Of a DNA stretch of 64,000 bases, positions 43,078 to 51,294 are shown piece after piece (positions within the stretch are counted from its first letter, which is position 1; every line of letters starts with the position of its first letter). Below the pieces are notes generated by a model. That model ran no database searches, was not told where the DNA came from, and saw nothing but the letters and a program-made list of their open reading frames with translations. This DNA comes from Psychrobacillus psychrodurans (lineage in GTDB: Bacteria > Bacillota > Bacilli > Bacillales_A > Planococcaceae). A program made the translations under genes and the position numbers. The stretch covers positions 1-64,000 of the forward strand of contig FOUN01000014.1 of NCBI GenBank assembly GCA_900114885.1, written 5' to 3'.

Positions 43078-43416
43078 TTAATTATTGCTGTTTTTTTCTC
43101 CCCATTCACATAACTGTTCCAAAACAGGTAATAGAGTAGTTGCTTTATGTGTGAGACTGTACTCAACTTTAGGAGGGATTTGAGGATACTCCTTCCGTAA
43201 AACCATCCCGTCTGCTTCCAACTCTTTAAGTTGTGAACTTAACGTTTTAAAGGTAATAGCTCCTATTATTCTTTTCATTTCATTAAAACGAACAGGTTGT
43301 TTTTCTGCTAGTAGGTAGAGGATGAGCATTTTCCATTTACCACCAATCACTGATAATGTATATCCAAAAGGCGTTTCCTGGATATTCCCCTTTTCTTTAT
43401 AATCAGCCATACTCAT
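43078..43416 (-). CDS. HxlR-family transcriptional regulator
   Basis: A 112-aa winged-helix protein (FGYTLSVIGGKWKMLILYLL, RFNEMKRIIGAITFKTLSSQLKELEADGMV, PPKVEYSLTHKA). ATG at 43416 follows AGAAAGGATAG. The N-terminal cysteine typical of many HxlR sensors is absent. It is divergent from a RidA-type gene 107 bp away, its likely target. Confidence 0.88.
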   Translation of the reverse strand: MSMADYKEKGNIQETPFGYTLSVIGGKWKMLILYLLAEKQPVRFNEMKRIIGAITFKTLSSQLKELEADGMVLRKEYPQIPPKVEYSLTHKATTLLPVLEQLCEWGEKNSNN

Positions 43417-43523
43417 GTTGACACTATCCTTTCTGACAGTAGCTACCAAAAATGTGCGTACTATTTATTTGTTTCTGTTCATTCTATACTTAATTTACTT
43501 TAAAATAAAGGAGAGAAAAAGTA

Positions 43524-43907
43524 ATGGCTAATGTTAAAACCTACAACCACAATCTTTGGGATCATGGAATTACCCAAGGATACAGCGTCAACGACACTAT
43601 TTACATTTCAGGACAATTTTCCCACAATCAGGAGGGGGTGTTCGTAGGCGAAGGTGACATAGAAGCACAGGCACGACAAACCCTTGAAAATCTCGACCGT
43701 GTACTGGAGGGATTTGGTGTAACGAAGTCAAACATTGCATATGTTGAACTCTATCTAACAAATCCTCAAGAGCATTTCGAGCAAGTCATTGGACTGTTTA
43801 AGGAATATATAGGAGAGCATCGTCCAGCCGGCAGCTGTATCGGCGTGACTTACTTGGCGTTCCCAGAGCAACTGATTGAGGTAAGAGCTGTCGCGCACAC
43901 CGATTAA
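43524..43907 (+). CDS. RidA/YjgF family protein
   Basis: A 127-aa YjgF/YER057c-fold protein: GYSVNDTIYISGQFSHNQEG, ARQTLENLDRVLEGFGVTKSNIAYVELYLTN, and the C-terminal IEVRAVAHTD, where Arg is the substrate-carboxylate contact of active RidA imine deaminases (IEIExIA in the classic type). It belongs to one of the Rid subfamilies rather than archetypal RidA. ATG at 43524 follows AAAGGAGAG. Expected trimeric cytosolic enzyme clearing reactive enamines or imines. Confidence 0.88.
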   Translation: MANVKTYNHNLWDHGITQGYSVNDTIYISGQFSHNQEGVFVGEGDIEAQARQTLENLDRVLEGFGVTKSNIAYVELYLTNPQEHFEQVIGLFKEYIGEHRPAGSCIGVTYLAFPEQLIEVRAVAHTD

Positions 43908-43950
43908 GTAAACTAAATCTTACATTAAAGGTAGCAACTTGATTGAACCG

Positions 43951-44001
43951 AACACCGAATAGTGTACACTTGTAGAAAAGTGGATCTATTCGGTGTTTTT
44001 G
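43951..44001 (+). terminator. Terminator after the RidA-type gene
   Basis: AACACCGAATAG and CTATTCGGTGTT, 12-bp perfect stem with a long loop, then TTTT. Confidence 0.75.
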
Positions 44002-44203
44002 TATTTCTATTGTGCTAAGTTATTATTAAAAAATATTTAAACACCGATTATAATCATGGAACAGAACCCTCTCCCATTTCCAACTAAACTGTGGGCGTTA
44101 GTGAAATCAGGATAAGACCCGTAGTCATTTTGTATTTCTAATAAACTAAGCAAAACAGTTATACTTGGTACAAATATTTTGTTTAGAAAGGATGAGTATA
44201 AAA

Positions 44204-44773
44204 ATGGAAATTAATAATTTAATTAGAATTAAGACAAGGTCGGATTTAAGAGTTTGGTTTGAGGAAAATTCAAAAACAGAATTTTTTTGTTGGGTAATAG
44301 TAAGTATGAATGAACAATCAGAAGTCATCCAGTATTTAGATGCAGTTGAAGAAGCACTATGTTTTGGATGGATTGATGGCATAAAGAAGAAAATATCAGA
44401 TACTGAACTAGCCCAAAGGCTTTCCCCAAGAAAGCAAAAAAGTAATTGGACACAATTAAATTTAGAAAGGGTAAGGAGATTAGATAAATTAGGCTGGATG
44501 AAAGAAGAAGGACTGAGAATTCTCCCTGATATGAGACTTGAATCTTTTACTATAGATAAAGATATTGAAACTCGTTTGAAAGAAGATGACCAGTTATATG
44601 AGAACTTCATTAATTTTCCTGAACTATACAGGAGGATTAGAATTGATACAATACAAAGCAATAGAAATGAACCTGAAGTCTTTAATAAAAGATTGGATAA
44701 GTTTATTGAAAATACTAGAGAAAATAAAATGTACGGTCAATGGAATGACAATGGTCGCTTGATCAATTATTGA
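44204..44773 (+). CDS. YdeI/OmpD-associated (OmdA)-family protein
   Basis: A 189-aa protein with the family hallmarks VEEALCFGWIDGIKKKI and QRLSPRKQKSNWTQLNLERVRRL, then FINFPELYRRIRIDTI. Some members protect against antimicrobial peptides or bacteriocins; the mechanism is not known. ATG at 44204 follows AAAGGATGAG. The WYL-type regulator follows by 21 bp, so both are probably one transcript. Confidence 0.85.
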   Translation: MEINNLIRIKTRSDLRVWFEENSKTEFFCWVIVSMNEQSEVIQYLDAVEEALCFGWIDGIKKKISDTELAQRLSPRKQKSNWTQLNLERVRRLDKLGWMKEEGLRILPDMRLESFTIDKDIETRLKEDDQLYENFINFPELYRRIRIDTIQSNRNEPEVFNKRLDKFIENTRENKMYGQWNDNGRLINY

Positions 44774-44794
44774 GGAAAGGATAGGAAAAGAGAA

Positions 44795-45709
44795 TTGAAG
44801 TTAGAGCGTTTGATATCAATTGTATTTAAGCTATTACATAATGAAGTTTTGTCCGCATCTAGTTTAGCTAATGAATTTCAAGTATCATCGCGGACAATTT
44901 ACAGAGACATCGAAGCTATTTGTGCGGCTGGAATACCAGTTGTTTCATACCAAGGTACTAACGGTGGATTCGGTATAATAGAAGGTTATAAATTTGATAA
45001 AAGCTTAATTGGTTCTTATGACGTATTGAATCTTATAACAGTGTTAAGTAGTTTGTTAAGTATTTTTGAAGACAAGGAAGTTGAACAAACGATAGATAGA
45101 TTAAAACTATTAGATACAAATAGCAGCAATAAGACTTTATTGGTTGACTTGGAAAGCAATAGGACAGAACCAAACTCATTAATAGATCTAAGGAATGCTA
45201 TAAATGATCAAAGGGTGATCAGGTTTGATTATGTAAGTAATAAAAATGAACTTACATCACGACAATTAGAACCTATTCACCTTCACTATAAGTTTCGTAA
45301 CTGGTATTTATATGGCTATTGCAGAGAACGTCATAATTATAGAGAATTCAGAGTATCGCGTATGATGAGTATAACTCTAACAAAAGAAAACTTTCTACAA
45401 AATCATGAAATTAAAGATGAATTGTCTTATTCAAATAATAATATAGATGGGTTTGAAGATGTAGTAATCTGGGTAAATCCTAACTCCTTAGCAGAAGTAT
45501 TAGACCAATTCCAGAATTCCTCAAAAGTCATTAACGGGGATGGAAGTATGACATTTACATTTTCTGTTTATAAACCTCTACATGCTGGGTGGCTTAAATC
45601 TATTCTTTTAAGCTTTGGAAGTGGAGCTAAAATTATAAAACCTGTGGAACTGCAATCAATTATAATAGATGAGGCAAAAAAATTAATAAAAGTTTATCAA
45701 GATGTATGA
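44795..45709 (+). CDS. YafY-type regulator (HTH_11 + WYL domains)
   Basis: A 304-aa regulator: N-terminal winged helix (RLISIVFKLLHNEVLSASSLANEFQVSSRTIYRDIEAI), then a WYL domain (RNWYLYGYCRERHNYREFRVSRM, with the ligand-binding W-Y-L/Y residues) and a WCX-like C-terminus. The TTG start at 44795 follows a GAGG/AGG-rich stretch. WYL domains commonly bind nucleic-acid or nucleotide ligands. It may regulate the flanking genes. Confidence 0.88.
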   Translation: MKLERLISIVFKLLHNEVLSASSLANEFQVSSRTIYRDIEAICAAGIPVVSYQGTNGGFGIIEGYKFDKSLIGSYDVLNLITVLSSLLSIFEDKEVEQTIDRLKLLDTNSSNKTLLVDLESNRTEPNSLIDLRNAINDQRVIRFDYVSNKNELTSRQLEPIHLHYKFRNWYLYGYCRERHNYREFRVSRMMSITLTKENFLQNHEIKDELSYSNNNIDGFEDVVIWVNPNSLAEVLDQFQNSSKVINGDGSMTFTFSVYKPLHAGWLKSILLSFGSGAKIIKPVELQSIIIDEAKKLIKVYQDV

Positions 45710-45782
45710 CAAGCTGCTGTCATATATCTTTTTTTATAATAAACAAGTACCAAGTTTAAAACAAAAAAGGAGTAGAGGTTAA

Positions 45783-46283
45783 ATGCATCATGCAAACAAT
45801 ATGTATAATTACCATATTTGGGCTAATAAGGTGTTACTAGAAAGAGTAAAAGAATTACCAAGCAATGTCCTATATGAAGAGGTTAGCAGTTCCTATCCAA
45901 ATATTGCTCAAACTTTTAGTCACATCTATGTGGTAGACGTTATGTGGTTACAAGTGCTTAAAGGGTTTGACATGAAAGAAGCATTAGAAGCTTCTATAGC
46001 TTTATTAGAAAAGACTAATCTATTTTCTGTAGATGAATTTGTAGAGTCATTTGAAGAACTGGCATCTCAGTATGAAAAATGGATGAATAGTCAAAAAGAT
46101 TTGGAACAAAAAATTAATTTGAATAATCCATGGTCAGGTGCTAGAGAAACTGCTTACTCAGAAATTTTGTTTCATGTTACTAATCATGGTACTTATCACC
46201 GAGGTAACATAACAACTATGTTAAGACAACAGGGGTACGCTTCTACAATGAATGACTTGTCTTTATATTGGTATCAGAGTTAG
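45783..46283 (+). CDS. DinB-family metalloenzyme-like protein
   Basis: A 166-aa four-helix protein of the DinB/YfiT superfamily. The three metal-ligand histidines are recognisable: H in FSHIYVVD, and the pair in NHGTYHRGNITTML (H-x3-H). Related enzymes are thiol-dependent transferases (bacillithiol S-transferases). ATG at 45783 follows AAAAAGGAG. Ends in a terminator at 46317. Confidence 0.88.
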   Translation: MHHANNMYNYHIWANKVLLERVKELPSNVLYEEVSSSYPNIAQTFSHIYVVDVMWLQVLKGFDMKEALEASIALLEKTNLFSVDEFVESFEELASQYEKWMNSQKDLEQKINLNNPWSGARETAYSEILFHVTNHGTYHRGNITTMLRQQGYASTMNDLSLYWYQS

Positions 46284-46316
46284 GTCAACTAGCCCTATAG
46301 TTTAACAAGCTAAATA

Positions 46317-46357
46317 CAAAAAAGTCGGTTCCTTATCGTACAGGAATACGACTTTTT
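46317..46357 (+). terminator. Terminator after the DinB-family gene
   Basis: AAAAAAGTCG...TTCCT / AGGAA...CGACTTTTT imperfect long stem. Confidence 0.75.
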
Positions 46358-46472
46358 CAGCTTAAACTTCCCTTAATGTACAAAATTTACGAAATGTTCG
46401 GCACTCCAGTTAGATGTCTCATATATATATGGTCATTTAGCAATAAAAGTCCCTCGTTACTTAAAAATATAA

Positions 46473-47003
46473 TCATAATTGATATTCAATCAACCAACAA
46501 TCCTGATATACTCCTTCGTGTAACTCGTTCTTAGGAAGTATTTTAACTTTTTTAAAACCACATTTCTGATAGCATTTTATAGCCCTTGCATTTCTTATTT
46601 GAGGGTCCATAATTACTCGGTCAGCCTTTTTATGTTCGATTAAAAATTTAACCATTGATGTAACAAGGAATGTTCCAATCCCTCTATTCCAATACTCTAC
46701 TTCACCTATAAATTGATCTGTACCATAAATATTTTCGTCAAAATATCCATATTCTTTTTTCGTTTCATCATCCAAAAGATAGAATTGAATATATCCTATT
46801 TCGTTACCATCAAATTCTACAATGCATTTAAATTCATCATCTTCGGAATCATAAAAGACTTTATTAACTTTATCTAAATCAAAAGGATTGTCTCTGCCTT
46901 CATAAAATTCAAGAACTGACGGGTTCGAAAGCCATCTTGCTAACAGGTAATTATCCTTTTTTTCTAATTTACGAACTTTTAAATTCCCATTTTGAAACAA
47001 CAA
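46473..47003 (-). CDS. GNAT acetyltransferase, AAC(6')-like (Acetyltransf_8 type)
   Basis: A 176-aa protein: LKVRKLEKKDNYLLARWLSNPSVLEFYEGRD, then GTDQFIGEVEYWNRGIGTFLVTSMVKFL and MDPQIRNARAIKCYQKCGFKKVK, the pattern of aminoglycoside 6'-N-acetyltransferase relatives. TTG at 47003 behind GTGGGGAT gives MLFQNGN, typical of relatives; the frame opens further to 47021. Resistance activity cannot be assumed. A paralogous protein is encoded at 50651. Confidence 0.85.
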   Translation of the reverse strand: MLFQNGNLKVRKLEKKDNYLLARWLSNPSVLEFYEGRDNPFDLDKVNKVFYDSEDDEFKCIVEFDGNEIGYIQFYLLDDETKKEYGYFDENIYGTDQFIGEVEYWNRGIGTFLVTSMVKFLIEHKKADRVIMDPQIRNARAIKCYQKCGFKKVKILPKNELHEGVYQDCWLIEYQL

Positions 47004-47096
47004 AATAATCCCCACTCTCAATTTAAAAGTCTTTTTAAATTAATTCGTTTTCCTTCAATGAGTTTTATACTATCCTGAAAGCTCTAGGGATTGCTC

Positions 47097-47876
47097 TTAG
47101 TTATTCACTAATTCTGCTAGATACTCTCCAGCCACAAGCATTCTAGAGCCGTACCAAAACATTTCACCATCGACTAATATTATTTCTGTATTTGGGAGAA
47201 ATGCTTGAAACTCAGCTAAATGCTTTTGTTGAAATGGGAATGGTTCAGAGGCAAGAAAAAGTTTATCCAGATTGGCATTTGTAAGCTGTTCATTTGTTAC
47301 TGTAGGATATCTCGATTCTTCATTTGTAAAAGGATTTTCAAAGCCCATTACTTGTAGTACGTCATTTATGTAAGTTGTACCACCAACGACCATATAAGGT
47401 TTTCGCCAAATAACATATGTAGCTTTACCGTTCTCTCTACTTTTTATAGACTGAAAAGATTTTTGACAGGCTGTTAGGAGAAGTTTTGCAGTCATTGTAG
47501 TTGCTGTAACTTCACCTAATGTAGTAATAAATCTATAAGCATTCTGTATGGATTTTACCTCTAACACAAAAACAGGTGCTATTTTTTCAAGTTCCAGTAC
47601 TATTTCTTCTGTATTTTCCTCTTTTTCAGCAAAAATAAGATCCGGTTGAATCTCTTTGACTTTCTCAAAATTGATCTCTTTCGTTCCTCCAACAATCTGC
47701 ACCTGGTCAACTATCCCTTTAGGGAATATACAATATTTCGTCCGGCCAACAATTTCCTTTTCTAACCCTAATGAGAAAAGTGTTTCGGTAATAGCAGGGC
47801 ATATGGAAATAATACGTTTAGGCGACTCAGGGAGAACTACTTTTCTACCAAGGTGATCTGTTAATTCGTATGTCAT
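47097..47876 (-). CDS. BtuF/FecB-like helical-backbone binding protein without signal peptide
   Basis: A 259-aa protein of the ABC-transporter metal/cobalamin-binding fold: DHLGRKVVLPESPKRIISICPAITETLFSLG, VGGTKEINFEKVKEIQPDLIFAEKEEN, and a C-terminal half GGTTYINDVLQVMG. Unlike exported members it begins directly with the mature domain, with no signal sequence or lipobox, and has no neighbouring permease or ATPase gene. ATG at 47876 follows AAAGGAGG. It probably binds a cobalamin- or metal-type ligand inside the cell; role unknown. Confidence 0.82.
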   Translation of the reverse strand: MTYELTDHLGRKVVLPESPKRIISICPAITETLFSLGLEKEIVGRTKYCIFPKGIVDQVQIVGGTKEINFEKVKEIQPDLIFAEKEENTEEIVLELEKIAPVFVLEVKSIQNAYRFITTLGEVTATTMTAKLLLTACQKSFQSIKSRENGKATYVIWRKPYMVVGGTTYINDVLQVMGFENPFTNEESRYPTVTNEQLTNANLDKLFLASEPFPFQQKHLAEFQAFLPNTEIILVDGEMFWYGSRMLVAGEYLAELVNN

Positions 47877-47969
47877 TGTGTTCCTCCTTTTACTATTCCT
47901 CTATGTAATTAGTTCGTTGAAAGTAAAGAGTTCTCCTTTACATTTCAATAAAATAATATATACAAAAAG

Positions 47970-48006
47970 AAAAACCAAGGCATTCCACTGGAAGTCCTAG
48001 GTTTTC
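47970..48006 (-). terminator. Terminator after the ion-channel gene
   Basis: AAAACC...GGC..TTCC / GGAA..CC..GGTTTT imperfect stem just beyond the stop at 48019, with a T run on the minus strand. Confidence 0.65.
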
Positions 48007-48018
48007 ATGCTCATTTAC

Positions 48019-48402
48019 TTACTTTTTCTCCCTATACTCATTCAATTTCTTTTGTCCCTCTGTTTTTCTCTCTTCAAAAGCTTTTGTATTAATCATTGTT
48101 TTCCCTAAAGTAAGTAGAGTTATAAACATAACTCCTGTACCTACAACCAGATAGAGCATTGTAAATATTTTACCTAAACTGGTAACAGGTGATAAGTTTG
48201 TATTTACGCCAGTTGGGATTAAACTCACAACACAAAAGTAAATGGCATCTATGACACCCCACCCTTCTTTTTTCGTGTAGAAGAGTGTACCAGATAGAAT
48301 GATTAGAAATAACGTAGTAAAGAGAGACAAGAACATAGGATTTTTAAAAGCTTTAACAAAAGCTTCTAGAAATCTTTTTACGGTTAAAATAAAGGACAAC
48401 AT
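48019..48402 (-). CDS. Two-helix ion-channel-like protein lacking the GYG selectivity filter
   Basis: A 127-aa protein with the two-TM pore layout of small potassium channels (Ion_trans_2): outer helix about 20-42, pore loop AIYFCVVSLIPTGVNTNLSP, inner helix SLGKIFTMLYLVVGTGVMFITLL. Where potassium channels have T-V-G-Y-G-D, this one reads T-G-V-N-T-N, while the flanking LSPVTSLGKIFT is preserved. ATG at 48402 follows AAAGGAC-like sequence weakly. It may conduct a different ion, be non-conducting, or bind in hetero-oligomers. Confidence 0.82.
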   Translation of the reverse strand: MLSFILTVKRFLEAFVKAFKNPMFLSLFTTLFLIILSGTLFYTKKEGWGVIDAIYFCVVSLIPTGVNTNLSPVTSLGKIFTMLYLVVGTGVMFITLLTLGKTMINTKAFEERKTEGQKKLNEYREKK

Positions 48403-48519
48403 ACTGATTTCACCTACATATTAGATTATTATTTAAGTAGTATATCAATAAATGTCCCACTCTACTTATAATAAGTGTGAGGATTCCTTATTATATTGTA
48501 CTAACCGACACAATTTGGA

Positions 48520-49083
48520 TTAATTGTTGTTTGTGAAGCTTTCCCATTCTTCTCGTAATATCCCCATACGAATCGAATCGTAGTATTTCCCGTTATAGAT
48601 ACGTACCTTTCGAATACGGGCTTCCATTGTCATACCTAATTTTTCACCAACTCGAATCATACGATGATTACCTGACCAAGTTGTATAGCCAACGCGAACA
48701 AGTGGCAGTGTTGTAAATAGGTGATTCATCCAAAGGCTTAATGCACGGGTCCCTAAACCTTTCCCCCAACTACCTGCTTCGTGAAATCCAATGCCCATTT
48801 CCAACCATTTAGAAGGCTCATGCTCCCAATAATAAGAAACAATTCCTCTTAACACACCATCTACTTCAATTCCCCAGAAATTTTCTCGATTAATATATGA
48901 TTCAGCCTTTTCCATAAAGGTATCATATGGGACAGATGTATATTCATAATATGGGGCATCCCATTTTTTCCATTCTGGCTTTTCATCTTTGCACATTAAT
49001 TCCCATAGTCTAGTTAAATCCTCATTCTTAATAGGTCTGATAACTAATTCATTGTCTTGGTACAATATTATTCCTCTTTTCAT
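48520..49083 (-). CDS. RimJ/RimL-type GNAT acetyltransferase
   Basis: A 187-aa GNAT: ELVIRPIKNEDLTRLWELM, MGIGFHEAGSWGKGLGTRALSLWMNHLF (CoA loop), and NHRMIRVGEKLGMTMEARIRK. ATG at 49083 is the longest start; TTG at 49065 behind AGAGGAAT would give MYQDNEL and is equally plausible. Confidence 0.85.
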   Translation of the reverse strand: MKRGIILYQDNELVIRPIKNEDLTRLWELMCKDEKPEWKKWDAPYYEYTSVPYDTFMEKAESYINRENFWGIEVDGVLRGIVSYYWEHEPSKWLEMGIGFHEAGSWGKGLGTRALSLWMNHLFTTLPLVRVGYTTWSGNHRMIRVGEKLGMTMEARIRKVRIYNGKYYDSIRMGILREEWESFTNNN

Positions 49084-49279
49084 CCTAAAGTATTGTATAG
49101 GTTTATTGGATTGAAAAGAAAAAGTGTATTAATCTTTACTTCTCAATCACCTGTAGAACATTTTTCATCTTAATCACTCCTCTATAGTTATTATATAAAG
49201 TATATATAATAGTTCCGAAAATTCATATATTTAACAGGAATAAAAGTAGAAATGGCGAATTAACAATAGAGGTGAAAAG

Positions 49280-49828
49280 ATGGTTGAAAAGAAAATATAC
49301 TTAGTCAGACATTGTAAGGCGACAGGGCAAGATCCTATTGCAGAGTTAACGAATGAAGGAAGAGAGGAGGCTTTAAAGCTTGTTCCTATATTAGAAAAAT
49401 GTCATATAGATCATATTATTTCTAGTCCATATCAAAGAGCTTTGCAAACAATTAAACCCTTTTCAGAAAGTATAGGAATTCCTATTATAATAGATGACAA
49501 TTTACAAGAACGAGTGTTGAGTGCGGATCCTATGGAGGATTGGTTAGAGCATCTGGAAAGAACCTTTGTAGAAAGAGATTTAACATTTTCAGGTGGAGAA
49601 TCAAGTATTCAGGCATTAAAGCGCATACAAAAGGTCATGGACAAGGTTTTCGAAAATGACCAAATGCATCATGTAGGCATCATTTCTCATGGGAATATTT
49701 TATCCCTGCTCATTAATCACTATGTTCCGACATTCGGATTTGCTGGGTGGCAACAGATGAAAAATCCAGATGTTTTCGTACTAGAGCAAGATAATGGCAT
49801 AGTACATATAAACAGGGTTGAACAATAA
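49280..49828 (+). CDS. Histidine phosphatase family protein (phosphoglycerate-mutase-like)
   Basis: A 182-aa protein with the phosphoacceptor His in YLVRHCKATGQD (RHC in place of the usual RHG), HIISSPYQRALQTIKPF, and the second catalytic His in VGIISHGNILSLL. ATG at 49280 follows GAGGTG. Likely a small-molecule phosphatase; substrate unknown. Confidence 0.9.
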   Translation: MVEKKIYLVRHCKATGQDPIAELTNEGREEALKLVPILEKCHIDHIISSPYQRALQTIKPFSESIGIPIIIDDNLQERVLSADPMEDWLEHLERTFVERDLTFSGGESSIQALKRIQKVMDKVFENDQMHHVGIISHGNILSLLINHYVPTFGFAGWQQMKNPDVFVLEQDNGIVHINRVEQ

Positions 49829-49831
49829 AAA

Positions 49832-49860
49832 ATCCTGTGTATACAACAACAGGATTTAAG
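49832..49860. terminator. Terminator between the phosphatase and YiaAB genes
   Basis: AAATCCTGT and ACAGGATTT stem with A- and T-rich flanks, between convergent genes. Confidence 0.7.
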
Positions 49861-49866
49861 GCTTAG

Positions 49867-50160
49867 TTATGATAATTCTTTCGTGCTAGGTGGAATTCGG
49901 TTACTGCTCATTTGTCGTTCTTGTTCCTGCTCGGCGATAATGTCGTTATCTTCAGCATTGTCTCGTGTAACTTTTTGTGTAAGGATGGCTCCAACTGCAA
50001 CCAATATCATAACTGCAATATAATATCCTTTTTCATTTAGCTGTAAGTTATCAGCATTATAGAGACCAATACAGAACATGAAAACCCCGGCAATTAACGT
50101 AAAATACGCCAATACCGTAAAAGCCATCGTATTACGTCTGCGGTACCTTTTTTGATTCAT
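49867..50160 (-). CDS. YiaA/YiaB two-helix membrane protein
   Basis: A 97-aa protein with two hydrophobic helices (AFTVLAYFTLIAGVFMFCIGLYNA and GYYIAVMILVAVGAILTQKVTRD), the YiaAB domain pattern, and a polar C-terminal tail. ATG at 50160 follows AAAGGGGAG. Function unknown; inner-membrane protein. Confidence 0.85.
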   Translation of the reverse strand: MNQKRYRRRNTMAFTVLAYFTLIAGVFMFCIGLYNADNLQLNEKGYYIAVMILVAVGAILTQKVTRDNAEDNDIIAEQEQERQMSSNRIPPSTKELS

Positions 50161-50280
50161 GACAAACTCCCCTTTAAACTCGTTTTAATAGCTATTGTAT
50201 GTATTATATTTTAGCAGAAATGAATAATGATGTGAAATATTCTGAAGTATAAGATAATAGTAGAGTGGGAGGGTGATTAT

Positions 50281-50637
50281 GTGTTTACATTCAAAAAAAT
50301 GGTTCATGTTCTTATCTTACTGGTTATATTTTTGCTCGTTTCATGTAGTAACCAAACACCCCTTATTATTGAAGAGGTTGACAGTATTACCGTCCAATGT
50401 ATGGGTACAGAAGAATTGTTGGAGATAACTGATGAAAAAATGCTGAAGAAAATTATAAAGGAAATAAATAATAGTAGAAGAGAAGGTGCAGAGGAAATGA
50501 AGTTTCCAGAAGGTCACGATGTCTCACTTATAACGACCTTAGATGAAAAGTACAATATATCATTATATGAGGGTGGGAAGACGTTATTAGAAGGTTTTTA
50601 TATTCACTCCAATATTCCGGATTTTTGCGACAAGTAA
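50281..50637 (+). CDS. Small lipoprotein, 118 aa
   Basis: The GTG start at 50281 follows GGGAGGGTGA. The signal peptide ends in lipobox LVSC (Cys about residue 22). The mature part has alternating strands (SITVQCMGTEELLEIT, ISLYEGGKTLLEGFYI) but no family I recognise. The next gene begins 13 bp later, so it is probably co-transcribed with the GNAT gene. Confidence 0.75.
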   Translation: MFTFKKMVHVLILLVIFLLVSCSNQTPLIIEEVDSITVQCMGTEELLEITDEKMLKKIIKEINNSRREGAEEMKFPEGHDVSLITTLDEKYNISLYEGGKTLLEGFYIHSNIPDFCDK

Positions 50638-50650
50638 GGGTGAGGAAATT

Positions 50651-51157
50651 ATGGTTCATAAATGTGATTTAACTATTAGAGTTATGAATGAAAACGATTA
50701 TCCTTATATGACTAAATGGCTAAATGATGATTTGGTCTTAAAATATTATGGTCCAAGGCTAACATTTGAACAAGTCGTTACTAAATATGGCCCCAGATTT
50801 AACAATGAGCATTACGTGACGGCTTGCATATTGGAATATAAAGGTGCACCAATTGGTTATATACAATATTATGAAATCCCAAAAGATCAACTAAAGATAT
50901 ACGGATATCCTTTGGAAAAGTCTATCTATGGAATTGACCAATTTATCGGAGAAACTGGACTGTGGGGCAAGGGGATAGGGACCCAGATGATTAGTACTTT
51001 GTTAGAGTACTTAAGTTCAAAGTTCGATGTATCTATGGTGGTTCTGGATGTCAAAGACACTAACCAACGGGCTATAAATTGTTATGAAAAATGTGGGTTT
51101 CAAATTGTTAAGAATTTAAAAGATAATCACCTTTTAATGGAAAGGGTGATATTTTGA
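50651..51157 (+). CDS. GNAT acetyltransferase, AAC(6')-like
   Basis: A 168-aa relative of the protein at 46473: LTIRVMNENDYPYMTKWLNDDLVLKYYG, GIDQFIGETGLWGKGIGTQMISTLLEYL, NQRAINCYEKCGFQIVK. ATG at 50651 follows AAGGGTGAGG. The pattern is that of aminoglycoside 6'-acetyltransferase-like GNATs; substrate unproven. Confidence 0.85.
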   Translation: MVHKCDLTIRVMNENDYPYMTKWLNDDLVLKYYGPRLTFEQVVTKYGPRFNNEHYVTACILEYKGAPIGYIQYYEIPKDQLKIYGYPLEKSIYGIDQFIGETGLWGKGIGTQMISTLLEYLSSKFDVSMVVLDVKDTNQRAINCYEKCGFQIVKNLKDNHLLMERVIF

Positions 51158-51294
51158 AAATAGAAGATTTTTAAATAGTGAACTCGTTTTGTTACAGTTA
51201 TTCAACGAGTTTGAAGGGTACGAAAAGGAGATGAATCACTGATCGACTCGACACAAAGAGCATTAAATTTTGTTAAAAGTCACGGGGGATTAGA

